From: Sisyra terminalis
Lineage: Eukaryota > Arthropoda > Insecta > Neuroptera > Sisyridae
Direction of reading: 5' to 3'
Assembly: GCA_958496175.1 (NCBI GenBank)
Contig: OY292275.1
Coordinates: forward strand, 39,633,701 to 39,697,700
Length of the DNA stretch: 64,000 nucleotides
How positions within the stretch are numbered: the stretch's first letter is position 1; each line of letters opens with the position of its first letter. Below, piece by piece: positions 39,426 through 51,162 of the stretch. Below the pieces are notes generated by a model. That model was not told the DNA's origin and searched no databases. It was given only the letters and a program-made list of their open reading frames with translations. A program made the translations under genes and the position numbers.

Positions 39426-40559
39426 TTTTTTTTTTTGTTAGATAAATGGATTTCTTTTTCTTTTAAACTAATACACAAAAAGTTTTAAGAAAAATCGTAC
39501 CTTGTTCGTATTTTTTTTATTCAAGCTAAAATATTAATTTAATAGGAAAAGTCAGACTTTCCCAGACCAAATGTTAAGCTATTGATTTTTGTTCTAGTTT
39601 CTCAAACCAAAGAAACCAAGAACACCCCCATACTACATAGTATATAATTTATATTTTTTTTTGAAATTGTGGTTTAAGTATACCTACTTGCGAAAAAAAT
39701 ATTGAATAGCACTAAAGTTATTTCGGATTCATTTAATTTTTACATTGAAATTAACAAAAAATAATATTAATAGATGTAATATACATTAAGAAAAGGGAAA
39801 TTTAGTTTTTATAAACTTTTCTTCTGAACAAATATACTTTACCTTATTTGAAATAGGAAATTATTGAGAAATTAATAATATGAAATGTCAAAAAAAGCAA
39901 ATAATTATATTCTCATAGTATCTTCTGTTAATATATATGTATATAAATATATCATAGCATACACTCATTAAATTACTATATATTCAACACCGTACATAAT
40001 CAGTACACTGTAATAGCCTGATGAAAGGTACTAAAGATACTACGACATCGTTCTTTAGTCAATTGTTTCGATATCTCTAAATGTAAGCCTTTTCATTGTA
40101 AATTAACGTTATTGGGGTTGAAATTACTGTTTCTTGTGATTATTATCTTTGGTCTATTGGTTCTTCTAATTTCACCTTAATTGAAATGCAACACCTGCAA
40201 AATATGTTAAATTATATGACTATCATAAAAACAAAACCAATAGAGTTACTAGTTATTTGTCAGTTGCTTTCGATACTCCAGGTAATGTAAAATTGTCTTT
40301 CAAACGCATCTCTACCATATTTTCGGACAAAAGGAGTAAATAAACTTTGTACTTTTTTATAATATTGGGTGTACTCAAAAATTAGCAATAAAATATAATG
40401 ATTACCAAAAAGTAATCTATAGTCTCTAGGCATATTATTAGACGCACTTAAGATTTTATACAAAATGTACATAGCTTACTAAATTAAATTTAATATAGTT
40501 TACTTTTTACATTATAAAAAGTTGTATTGAATTTTAAGAAATATATTTTCTGGATAAGG
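39426..40559. other. AT-rich non-coding stretch
   Basis: No feature that I can support. The minus frame at 40260-40472 is unexplained but carries no motif, and it lies antisense and upstream of the Tc1 fragment. Confidence 0.45.
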
Positions 40560-40825
40560 GTAAAACCTTGTTTATTATCCCTATGACCCTACCTTAGGAT
40601 AATAGCCTTGATTTGAAACCCATTGAAAATATGTAGAAGTTGCTGAAGATAAAAGTAGCTAAAGAGGTGGTCACAACAGAAAAATACCCCTTAGAAAAAA
40701 TATTCAAGTATGGAATCATCATCTACAATTACAGCAGATGGTATTGTCCTACATAGACAGCATACTGCGTAGAATGGGAACTTAAATATCAGTAAACGGG
40801 CTTTCGATTAAAAAAATATTGTTAC
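40560..40825 (+). pseudogene. Tc1-type transposase fragment, C-terminal end
   Basis: From 40607 the plus strand reads LDLKPIENM, the Tc1/mariner signature DLNPIENLW that carries the third acidic catalytic residue (the Glu). It continues KLLKIKVAKEVV, and after a one-base frameshift near 40710 reads WNHHLQLQQMVLSYIDSILR and RRMGT, matching the conserved end of Tc1 transposases (WN...LVDSMPRRMQAVI). The signature Trp codon is a TAG stop at 40634-40636, and another stop follows RRMGT. The N-terminal DNA-binding domain and the first two Asp motifs are not detectable upstream, and I find no terminal repeats. Confidence 0.8.
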
Positions 40826-42942
40826 TAAATATGATTTTTGGTCACGTTAGTTGGTAATAAGTGTAATAAATAAAATGTGTACAGGAAAGTTAATCCCAAT
40901 CAAAAATATGAACCCAAAATAAAATAGCTCTTGCTGCAGGTTTTATACAAAACCTATACCGCGTCTATTAATATGGCCATGGACTGTATATATTCCTACC
41001 AGAAATAATTTTGACTCAAATAAAATGTAATACAATTGGAAAGCATGAAACAATGAGGTATATAATAATTATATATCACGAAAGCATAAGGCCTCCAATT
41101 AGCCATTTCAACAGTTGTCCTTTTTATTTGTAACGTTGTATAAAAACTGGTGGGAATTCAATGGTACTTTTTTGTCTCCCATTCACAAAAATAATGATTA
41201 TCGTGTAAGTGTACCCAGAATACAAGTTTAGACGCGAAATACTGCAATTAGGGAAAGGTATGGACAAAATGGGTATTATCAGGTGCAGCACGTGTTGCAG
41301 GCCGGAAGCGAATGTGAAGTTAAAGTGAGGCGACTCTGATGAGGTTAGACCTCGAATGCATCGCCAGCCACTAGGTCTCTCCAATGTCTTAAGCCAGGTC
41401 ATCTTTTCTTTTTACCTTAGTCAGTTATGTGAATTCAAGAGGTGCATAAGTCCCAAATATCAGGTGCTTCTCTGCCAATAGATGTATTCTTTTAACAAGC
41501 ATTCTCATGTCAAACGCAAGATAGTTTATAGTTCTCACCAACGAAAAAATGTTTTAAGTTTTCAAAAATTACTGTGTGTCGAGATTTTGTTAATTTGTTC
41601 TTCTTTTATCTACACGTTTTGATATTTTTAACAATTTTTGTGCTATGATTTGTAGTGTTGACTCTGCAAATGGATTTTTACCCTCATCTCAATGTAATAA
41701 TACATTAATTAGGTAAGCTTGATTTTACAAGGGATTTTTTTCATCTTTCTTCTTCTACTGTAGCAAAATAACAAAATATTTAATTTAAACAAGATTTTTA
41801 TAAATTTGCAGTGCAAAAATATGAAATTATTAAGTAATAATATAATATTTCACACTTTTTGGTCAAGCATCTATTTGTTTCTTTCTAATCCCACTACTAG
41901 TTGCAGAGGTTTTGCACACGAAAGGGATGTGCATGCAAAACAGTTAACTTAACCTATAAGCTAAAAATATTTTTACAAAATAGGAAAAGTTTCTTAGTTT
42001 TAAGGTCGAAACCACAAACTTTCCATATACATCCACAATACCTACGTGGAAAAATTATATCTGTGATTAGTTGAACTGATTCATATATATAATATAAATG
42101 TTTCTAAATCATCATCTTGAAAATATTTTTTGCCAAAACGAGATATAATCATATGCTAAATAATAAATGTAAAACATTCCAATGCAAAAATTGCAACCAG
42201 TTTTTCAAATAAGCTAAGGGCAGTTGTGTGTTACTAAAATAATAATTGCATGCAAAAATGTATCTATAGAATGAAATATGTGCATATATTATTTTCCTTT
42301 AAAAATCACAATTAACATTATACATCTCTATATACGTACCTTTAAGTATTAATAATATGCATATGAGTTAAAAATATTTTTATGAGCGTAATAATTTTTA
42401 CAAAATACGCAAACATATAATTACGTGACGCATATTAACAACGAATAAAATTATAAATGTATTATTATGCTGTGATGTCTTCTTTGAAATCAATTTTTTT
42501 CGTCCATCATTTTCTATTTCACCACTGTAATAGTTTTATAATATAACTAGCAAAAAATTCTTAGAAGCCATTTTAAAGTAGAACATCTTCATTCATGTAA
42601 AATAGCTTCGAAAAAATCTTAAACGATTTCAAACTTTGTATGATAATGCTTTCAAATGAGCAATAGGAAAGCTATTTTTTAAGATATATTTATATGATTG
42701 CAATATCAGAAATATTTTCAAAAAATAATATGCATTTAATTACACTAAAAATCAGAACTAAACAGTAACAATCCATCATAAGTGACACAATTCATTAATA
42801 ATTTTCATAGAAAGTATTTGTTGATTCAATTCTCTTTAAGTTTTTTCGAAAATAATTGACAATATTAATTTTATAATAAATGAAACAATACTGGTTAATA
42901 TAAGATAAAAAGTTGAACACATTTTTAAGTCGCTTAACTTAA
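40826..42942. other. AT-rich stretch containing one GC-richer block (41210-41410)
   Basis: Most of it is featureless. The block 41210-41410 has balanced composition with several CG dinucleotides and is open on the minus strand (41124-41402, 92 codons, MTWLKTLERPSGWRCIRG...) and partly on the plus strand (GKGMDKMGIIRCSTCCRPE). I recognise neither reading. It could be an eroded transposon or an exon fragment. Confidence 0.45.
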
Positions 42943-42944
42943 TA

Positions 42945-43228
42945 CAACAGAATCTCTTTAAGTCGAACCTCAATAAGCCGAAAACCTTCAAAACATGGAA
43001 AAATGTTTTGTTCCCATTCCTTTTAAGTCCCAAAACCTCCATTACTTGAAATCTCTATTCGAAATAATCAGTCAGTCCTTGCAAGCCATTTCGGTACATA
43101 CTTTTCCTTCGTAACTCGAAAAAATATATTACACCTCTGTATCTCAAATATAGCGATGTTTGATTTTATAATTTTTACATTTCGATCATTTGAAAGTAAT
43201 TACCACTGTAGCTCGAAGAAAAATAAGT
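42945..43228. mobile_element. pogo/Tigger-like DNA transposon remnant
   Basis: Immediately after TA at 42943-42944 the sequence reads CAACAGAATCTCTTTAAGTC, followed by GAACCTCAATAAGCCGAAAA. Repeated AAGTC(G)AA, ACTTGAA and ACTCGAA words continue every 15-30 bp to about 43220. This series of (A)AGTCGAA/ACTCGAA subterminal words after a CAG-type end is characteristic of pogo/Tigger elements in insects. No transposase can be read, and the other terminal repeat is not visible, so it is a solo end or an internally collapsed copy. The 68-codon minus frame at 42836-43042 crosses it and is not a gene. Confidence 0.55.
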
Positions 43229-43344
43229 TACCGTTTTCAAGAATTCACCGATAATTTACATCATTGTTTCTTAGAAAATAATAAAAGGTTATACAATAAA
43301 TTGAATTACCAATTCTTTGAAATGATAAGGTAATATATGTCTGG

Positions 43345-43520
43345 CTAAAGCTCGTGCTTTTTTTATTGTTATTTATCGTCGCTTTATAACTACTACGGTC
43401 TTTAGCGATTCTTGTGTTAATAAAAATCCGTACTCGAGGAATATCAAAAATTTGCTTGAACCCAATACCTATCGGTTTTGAATCGGTTACCTTGACCACT
43501 CGGCTACCAGTAGCGTTTAG
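43345..43520 (-). mobile_element. tRNA-derived SINE
   Basis: On the minus strand the head reads GGTAGCCGAGTGGTCAAGG, a near-perfect RNA polymerase III A box (TRGCNNAGYNGG), followed about 30 nt later by GGGTTCAAGC, a B-box-like sequence. The D-arm wording GCCGAGTGGTCAAGG points to a Leu- or Ser-type tRNA ancestor. A non-tRNA body follows (CTCGAGTACGGATTTTTATT ... GTTATAAAGCGACGATAAAT), then an AAAAAAG tail-like run. A partial copy of the body is at 25816-25892. The 98-codon minus frame at 43245-43541 is simply this SINE read through. It is not a functional tRNA: the anticodon stem and acceptor pairing are not preserved. Confidence 0.75.
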
Positions 43521-43525
43521 CTCGT

Positions 43526-46489
43526 ACTTGTTCATCGTCATTTTGGGAACATACTAATGTTGATTGTATAAACATAATAATGATTGATGGCTGTTGATAA
43601 AGCTACTATTATATTTTTTTATAATAAACCCAATGATTACCCCATTACTACTAAAATGGGCACAAAAGTACAACATTTTTCATTTATTACTTTTTATTTA
43701 GTTGTATAGTTATAAACCTATATTTATCCATTGTATTCGTTCTAAGAAAATAAACATTTGTGTTAAATATTAGTTGATATATGTAAAATGCTGTTGATTA
43801 TGTGATTGTAACACTAAACTATATTTGATTTTTTTCCCGAGATCAACATAGGTACATATAGGTGTATGAATTGAAAATTTTTTAAACACTTGAATAAGAT
43901 ACACTTATTTCTATTGGTTGTAGGTTCATTGGAATATTAATAATCAGTTAAAATTCGTTTAAAATATTTAAACCGAATTTTCTGGTATCAATTCAGTGGC
44001 AAATAAAGAATTAGCGACAGAAAAAAGTCGATCATTGACCTAAACGTAAATAATTAACAAAGCTATACAATATAACAGTTAATAAAAATCTCACTATTAT
44101 ATATACGTTTGATAATTATTTCTACTACGACTGAACAAATTTTTTTGCTGCAATTTAATATAACAGCTACTAACATTTTAATTAAATTCATATTAGTTTA
44201 GCAAGTAGGTATTTTTCCATTAGTTTTAGATATAAAACAAATTTTAAATAAATTCACACCTTAGGCTAGCCGAGTAATTCTTGTCTTCGTACAACTCCGA
44301 GAAAATTGTGAAATGATTGATTCTAAATGGAAAGAACATTAATAAAATCTTGTTTATTGATATATATTCTTGTTTTATTTTCAATCTTAACGTTTGGCTT
44401 CTATTTTAATTATTTAATCAGAATTTAATGGGAAAATAAGAAAATATTTATGTATTTGGACGGTAATTTAGAATTTAAATTTATTTTTAAAATCAAACAA
44501 CGAAAATTAAGATGGGTTTTTTATTGAAATAACCTTACCATTAGTTTATTTTTCTTATGAATATATTAAAATTGTAATATTCTGTGTTGTTGAATGTAAC
44601 ATTTATTTCTTGGATTTAATTCATATTTAATTCTGTTCGTAATCAAGTTTTGAACAAATGTAACAATCACATATTCAATTTGCTATTTTTAGATTGCAAC
44701 TAGTTTATTAATACATATCTTCATAAAAACTAGAGCTATTACAGATTTATTTTTGCTAAGATACATTACTAATATCTTATTTCAGATTGAATATTAATAA
44801 TAAAGAACACTTCATTTATTACTATTTTAATCGAATTTTTTCATCAGATTTAAAAATATTTTAAATTAAGTTTTGTTTAACTTTTCATCAAGAAAAAATA
44901 TAAGATTCTCTAATGAAATTTTATTTACTTTTAAGTATTTAGAGAAATATGTTGTTTAAAGATATAAAAATAATGTGGCAATAGAAACATAAAGATATAA
45001 CTTTATTGAAAAACCACTAATGAAATAACACAACTCATTAATATTATAATTATAAGCATTTAAATTTTCTTTAGAATAATTTGTAGTCTTATGGTTAGTC
45101 AAAAAATAATGTTGAGTAGCAAATTTTCATCGAAAACCAAAGTAAATGAAATAAAAAATAAATGTATGCTAAAACGGTTAGAAAAATCTTGAAATTGTGG
45201 GATTAGATTTAAAAATGAAAAAACCCCACCAAGAACTAGCAAAATTCAAACAAATTTTTCGAAAAATTTTCAAAATATCTATTTAACCCTTCCGTAGCTA
45301 TGCGTTTGTATTTAATTCATACTATCTATAATAATTTAAATATCTATAAATATAAATGATAGTGAGTTCATATTTTAGATATTCCTCCCTAAAACATTTA
45401 CCCATAGAATAAAATCATAATAATAACAAATAATTGGATGTATCCCGTACAAAGAGCTCATTTATCAAAAAATCAATCGTAAATTTATTAATACAATCAA
45501 TTATGCGTATCTTTGCATATGAGTTGGTTTTGCATCCTTTGCATCATACCCAACAGTTACAAGGGACACTCGCTTCGCTTTTCAGTATATAACTTTTTCT
45601 CATACATATCGTAATATTTCATTTCGGGGATTGTGACAGGAATACTCAAACTGTTGTAATAAATATAATAATAAATCAATAAATCATAAATATAATTTTA
45701 TGGCAAGTGATTTCTAAGCAACTTTAATTTAATTAAAATATTTGTAATATTAAATATTTAAAAAAGTATTTATAATAACGGTAATAATTGATGAATCTCA
45801 ACTTAAACTATGATCAGTTGAAGCAATATGTACAAACATTCAAGTATTTCAGAATTGTTAACATTTTTTTTTTCAAATGTTAGAATAAATACATATCACT
45901 GTATCATACGTTCTATTTTTAACTCAGTAAAGGAAAATTGATACTAAAAAAATGCTTTTGTCAATTTTCACCTTCCAACGAAATAATTGGAAATAAGTAC
46001 ATTTTCTTTTACGAATGTTGTAATATAGAAATCGTTTATTTATGATTTCCCTTTCAATTTTCTGGGAATTCCCAATCGCTGGAACGTTTTGATAATTGAA
46101 AACTTTATTTCTTTTATGAAGGTACTAAGATAATTATTGATCCAAATATGAAAAAAAATATATTTGGCATAAATGAACAAATTGCTTACGCAAAATTATA
46201 TTGTGTTAGGAACCCTAAATTATAAATAGTAAAAAAAAAAAAAATATTTTTGAACGTTCAAATTTTCTTTAGGCGTTGTTAATTTGGTTACAGTTAGTAA
46301 ACATGTTTCAATTTCATTTGCAATGTTCTAGTGCCAATTTGTTCGAACACTTTTAACTAGAACATATATTATGACTAAAGCTATATCTTTTTACTGAGTA
46401 ATAACTACACTATTGCTTTGGGATTTTTGTACTTCATTTATTATACCCATTACTTTAATTTTTATAACGATTAATAATAATGGGTTTGT
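43526..46489. other. AT-rich non-coding stretch
   Basis: No open frame, repeat pair or motif I can support, apart from short poly-A and poly-T runs. Confidence 0.5.
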
Positions 46490-46860
46490 GTGTGAAGAAA
46501 AGAGTCAAATTATTATGGAAACAGGATAACAGACGAACCAAAAAGCCGCATATATATTATACAGATATGTAGAGGTTATGGATTTTTAAGAAAAACTTTT
46601 AGAGATTTTTAAATTTAATTATTACCATGTCCATGAATCCCTCTTGATAGCTTTACTATATTGAAATTCTGGCAAATAGCTACTTGTTTTTAATTGAATA
46701 GGTGAAATTGAAAATTTGAAATGAAATGTTGTGTGTATATCCGAAGATCCGCAAATGTTTTGGCAAAGAGCCGCATGTGGCTCGTGAAGCCGCTTCTGCC
46801 GGCCCTTGCTTTAGTACAGAGATGGTTAACCTTTTTGAAGCGTAGGCCAAATTTTCCTTG
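46490..46860. mobile_element. Eroded hAT-type element ends
   Basis: Reading the minus strand, AGGGCCGGCAGAAGCGGCTT and GAGCCACATGCGGCTCTTTG (46759-46808) match the GGTCGGCAAC...GAGCCGCATGCGGCTCTTTG end found on many hAT transposons. A weaker AAAAAGCCGCATA trace lies at about 46541. Directly adjacent on the plus strand, CAGAGATGGTTAACCTTTTT followed by GAAGCGTAGGCCAA (46818-46852) resembles the start of a second hAT family. So at least one, possibly two abutting, decayed hAT ends are present. No transposase reading frame is left. Confidence 0.5.
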
Positions 46861-48505
46861 AAAATGTTATTCTTGAACTCAGAGGAATGAGTTATGTTAA
46901 GTATTCTTTTGTTTATCTATTAACAATTCTTTTGGTAAGAATTTAAACAATTTTTTTAAAGAATTCTCAGAAGAAGCACGTTTTGTACAAAATTACATTG
47001 TCAAGTCTAATTTGGACCTGGAAGATATTAAGTACCCGTATATTACTACTACTTGGTCATGTGTTTATTATATTTTTGATCAAATATCTGATTTTAAATG
47101 TTAGGTTTTTTATCAATTTGAATCTTTTGTCACTTACAATGATTTTCAAATATAACGATCAGAAAGAGCTCGAATACAATTATGGTTTTATTACTCCTAA
47201 CTATATAACTGTTATTGATATTATGTAATAGTCATATAGTTTATAACAGTAGTCTCATTACTGTTACTACTTTTGAGATTGTCTAAGCCACTGTTGATAA
47301 AGTTCAATATTATTCCGATTTGACCATAATTGTAATACAAATACGACAAATTATTCAACTCGAAAAGGTAATACATGTAGGTACCTGACAAATTGATTAA
47401 GTTGTTACTTTTATTTTTCTTTAGTTGTATTTTCTCACAATTAATGTCACTTGTAATGTGTGAACAAACGCAGAAAAAAAGTGATGGATCAAGTAATTGT
47501 TTTATAACATTTGAGTAATGGTAGTGAATACAAAACAAGCAATGGATGTGTCCTCATATCGTATATGGAGTGTTCAAGTTTACTTATGTTCATCTTACTT
47601 TTATGTATTAGGCACGTTTCGTTTAATAAAGACACGAAAGAAGGCAATTTCATTGTTAATCGTGTGACAATTGCTAGACACACGTACACGCTTTGCGAGC
47701 AAAAAAAAATCAGACATTACCTTATAATTAATACTCGTTTATCGATTTCAATCTGACTAGAATGATTTTTGGCGTATGATTAATCGATATGATCGTAACA
47801 AATGATGTGATGATATTAATTTGACATAAATATGCTTGTATAATAATTTATTTATAATTTATTGCTGTTAAGTATAATGCTGAAATTGAAAGTGACGATG
47901 AAAGAGGAGGTGTATTTTAATCGAGTTTTTAAAATAGATTCCGCTTCTGCCAAAATTAGACTTTGCAAAAACAAATTAATTTCGCGGTAATAACTTACCT
48001 GCTTTGAATTATAGTTTCATCCGAAGGTATTGATTTATATTTTTAAGTATCAGTGTTTCGAAATTTTCCCCCTAATTTATTTTATTAAGTTATCAAAATT
48101 ATGGTTTGTACACTAGGGTTGTACTATGAAAAGATTTGTATAGAATTTTTCGATTTAAATTTGTGGTACCTATTTCTTTATGCTTTATGAGACTCAATCC
48201 GTACTCTTTTATGTACTCAGTGAATATGTTAACTATTGCGCAAATAAGATATCTAGCACTATCAATGTTTGTATATAAAATATATATATTTAAAAAAAAA
48301 CAATTTTTGCCCTTTAAAAATAATTTACTGTCCTAATTTAAAGTTTAACCAAAAAAAGTGTAAGAGTGTAATGATACTTTTTTATAATTTTTAAAGACCT
48401 TTCCATTGATATCATACGCCTTTATATTTTAAAAATAATTTTTACATCCCTCAGTTTTACGTACGGGATACTTTCCCTCTTTATTTTTAAGGGATGATAT
48501 ACATT
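46861..48505. other. AT-rich non-coding stretch with several overlapping short frames
   Basis: Open frames of 66-105 codons occur on both strands at 46983-47756, but they overlap one another, are hydrophobic and AT-biased, and have no motif. I do not call a gene here. Confidence 0.45.
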
Positions 48506-49002
48506 TAGAGCTGTCAAAGATACTTTTGGAAAGTATCTAAATACTAGATACATTTCTTTTTTAAAAATTATCTAAAGTTATTTTGAGTATCTAGTTATTT
48601 TTAAGAAAAAGGAACTTAAATATTCATCTTGAGTTACTTTTTAAGACACATAAAAGATACTTTTTTATATACATTGTAAATTATGTTGGTACAGTTTCAT
48701 AATTTATAAGGGAATCATATTAATTAATCATATCGCATTTTTTATTTTAATTATTTAAGAAAAAGGAAAGTATATATGTCTAAATGCCGGTATACACAAC
48801 ACATTCAAAAATACGATAGAAGTTTGATAGATGTAAAAGGAATAAATTGAATCTTATAAATTAAAAAAAATAGAAAAATGGTATCTCGGTACCTTAGTTA
48901 CTTTTTGGTAAAAAGTAAAGGAACTAAGATATAGTATTTTAGATATTATAGAGTAACTAAGTTATTGAAAAGTTACTAAGATACTTTTTTCGGAAAGCTC
49001 TG
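48506..49002. mobile_element. hAT-type MITE, 497 bp
   Basis: The left end TAGAGCTGTCAAAGATACTT pairs with the right end GATACTTTTTTCGGAAAGCTCTG (reverse complement begins CAGAGCTTTCCG), giving short CAGAG...CTCTG-type hAT termini. Inside are many GTATCTAA / TTAGATAC / AGTTACT words in both orientations: subterminal repeats that also let much of the element fold on itself. The 8-bp flanks TATACATT and TATATAAC agree at 5 of 8 positions, consistent with a worn hAT target duplication. There is no coding capacity. Confidence 0.7.
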
Positions 49003-49760
49003 TATATAACCTATAGTGAGTGGGAAATTGTTTTGTATCTTAGTACTAAATTTCATTAAATTCAATTATTCCATTTTTTAGTTATAAAGAGACAGATAGA
49101 CAGACAAAAATTATGAAAATGTTAAATTTGGATTATGGATATCATGAAATAAATATGTACCCTAAAATTGGGTTAAAAATTGAAATATATTTTTTATATA
49201 TTTGTATAGATCATATATTTTCTTCTACTTTATTTGCTGAATTTCGTTCAGGAGCAAAATTTTAACACAAAAACGGACATAAGAAAGGTTTTGAATAGTA
49301 TTTCTGTGTAAATAAAAATTTTAATTTTTGAAATACATGTAAAGATGTGCTCCATTATGGTTAGTATCAGTAAGAGCAGTATTTCCCAAGGCAGGTTCAC
49401 ACCCCACAGGGGGAGGGAATTTGATAATCATGGGAGTATTCCAGAATTGACTAGAGTTAAAGTTTATCAACTAGCGACATTGATTGCAAATGTCTAGTCA
49501 CCCAGAAATACTTACAAGATAACTGACCTTTCCATTGAGTTAAAATTTTATAAATCCTACAGATTTTGGTGGACCTAACCATTATGTTTTTTTCTTTAAT
49601 TTGATGCTAGAACTCAAGTTTTACTAATCATGTAACTTCTCAGCTGTATGTTTCATTAGGCTAAGATTCCGTCGTTGAGATCCAATGATACTTTACGGTT
49701 AGTAGTAACGTAAAGTTTTCATTTTGTTGATTGTTGAAATTATTCATCATCGATTAGCTG
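49003..49760. other. AT-rich spacer carrying the hAT-like end at 49377
   Basis: Apart from the element end already listed, I see no open frame or motif. Confidence 0.45.
49377..49440 (+). mobile_element. Left end of another hAT-like element
   Basis: CAGTATTTCCCAAGGCAGGT followed by CACACCCCACAGGGGGAGGG matches the general CAGTGTTTCCCAA...CCCCAGGGG start of hAT elements, and is similar to the MITE at 21126. I could not find a matching right end in the next few hundred bases, so only the end is called. Confidence 0.45.
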
Positions 49761-49791
49761 GTCGTCGTAGCTGGTGATTGCGGTGCGTGCC

Positions 49792-49932
49792 ATGGATATC
49801 AGTGTAGATGAGGAGGTTGTTGAGGTCACAGCAGCCCGGCCCAAGAGTGGTTCACCTTTCTGTGAAAAATTCTTGGCGGCTGCTGGCAGAGAAAGCGGTC
49901 ACCACACCGGCCTAAGCTGCCTACACACATGT
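49792..49932 (+). other. Candidate coding exon of unknown identity
   Basis: In a sharply GC-richer block (about 49760-49935), an ATG in strong context (GTGCCATGG) opens a frame reading MDISVDEEVVEVTAARPKSG and then SPFCEKFLAAAGRESGHHTG. It has an acidic start followed by a basic, Ser/Gly-containing part, with balanced codon use unlike the AT-rich frames elsewhere. An in-frame TAG lies upstream at 49768. The coding-like composition ends near 49932, where a weak donor (GTAAAA) occurs; the formal open frame continues to 50256 through AT-rich sequence. I do not recognise the protein. The minus strand is also open here (ending YDDQLIDDE then stop), so the strand is not certain. It may be a first exon of a neighbouring or nested gene, a 5' UTR exon, or a relic. 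Confidence 0.3.
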
Positions 49933-51143
49933 GTAAAACCTGTCACACACTTATCGTCTCACGCAATTCCATATCCATATACAGCACATATTCTCAAACA
50001 TCACAAATGCTTTACAATAATTAGAATGAAACAATTTCATCTTCAAATTGTATTCAATTACGAGCACTTCTCAATTCATATGACACATTTTCCCGTAGCC
50101 TTAAAAATTACACTCTGCAACACATTATGTAAAACTACATATCTCCCATTATCACAAAACAGATCATATTACTCCAATTATTTGAATTTATTAAACTTAA
50201 AAAAACCATTTCCTAGCTCACAAAAGAAACAAATTTTCATCGCATTACTTTTGTGAAAACCATACGTACATTCGAAAGTTGTTCGTTTAAATATTTTGGT
50301 GTTAAAGATTAATAGCTATTTTTAAATAAGTATATACACGGAAGTATTTGGATTTATTGTAACTTACATTTTACATCCTTTCTTTTATATTTTCATTATT
50401 GATACAAAATAAATTTATTTTGCAGTATTGCAGAACACTTAAATATTGGATATAAAAATAGTGACAGGAAAAATATTTATTTTACTGTTAACACTTCCAA
50501 TTTGCTTTTGAAGAAATATTAATACGTAGTTAATGCAAGAAAATGTTTGCTGAACATTATAAATATTTGACTTTTGGGAAATAAACTACGTTTTAATTTT
50601 ATATAAATGTAAAATAAAACTTTTGTTACTAATACGAACATGAACAGTAGCATTTATGTTTTAGTCAACGAACTGTTGACCACTAAAAGCTTAAAATAAA
50701 TAAAATTTATTTGTCATATAATAGTTGAATAAATAATATAACATATTATGAAGATAAAGAAAGAGACAAATGTTTGTGTAAAAAAAATAGACAAATTTAT
50801 ACAATTTTTACTTGTGTCTTCAAATTTATGACAGGTATTAAATGTTTAAAAATTATTGTTGCGCTTTAATTGATTGGGCATGATTTAAAAAAAAAAAAAC
50901 AATTTAAAATACTAAACACAAAAATTTAATTAACATTTAACTTTAATTTTCGAAAGAAAAGAGATTTCTTAGTAAAAAAGAAATACATTTTTCAAATAGA
51001 CCTAATTAAACCAATATTAAAACATAACGTAGTTGTTAATTTTAATTTGACTTGATATAATCTAAGAAGTATTCATTTATAAATGCAAAAAAATCGTTAA
51101 ATTCAAAATGCTTAAACTAGCTCCTATTGACCCAGTATCAAAA

Positions 51144-51162
51144 TGACGTCAAAGTATAAAAG
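51144..51162 (+). promoter_or_regulatory. CRE-type palindrome next to a TATA-like word
   Basis: TGACGTCA (51144-51151), the full cAMP-response-element palindrome bound by CREB/ATF bZIP proteins, is followed three bases later by TATAAAAG (51155-51162). The spacing is closer than usual for an activator site and TATA box, and no transcript start can be inferred, so the functional call is weak. Confidence 0.3.

Noticed and set aside
43450..43525. Possible tRNA-Leu or tRNA-Ser gene on the minus strand
   Set aside because: A and B boxes are present, but the anticodon stem does not pair properly, the acceptor stem is missing and a SINE body follows.
43245..43541. 98-codon minus-strand open frame
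   Set aside because: It reads through the tRNA-derived SINE and follows its sequence exactly; not a gene.
46983..47756. Five overlapping open frames of 66-105 codons on both strands
   Set aside because: They contradict each other, are Phe/Ile/Tyr-rich and have no motif; expected in AT-rich DNA.
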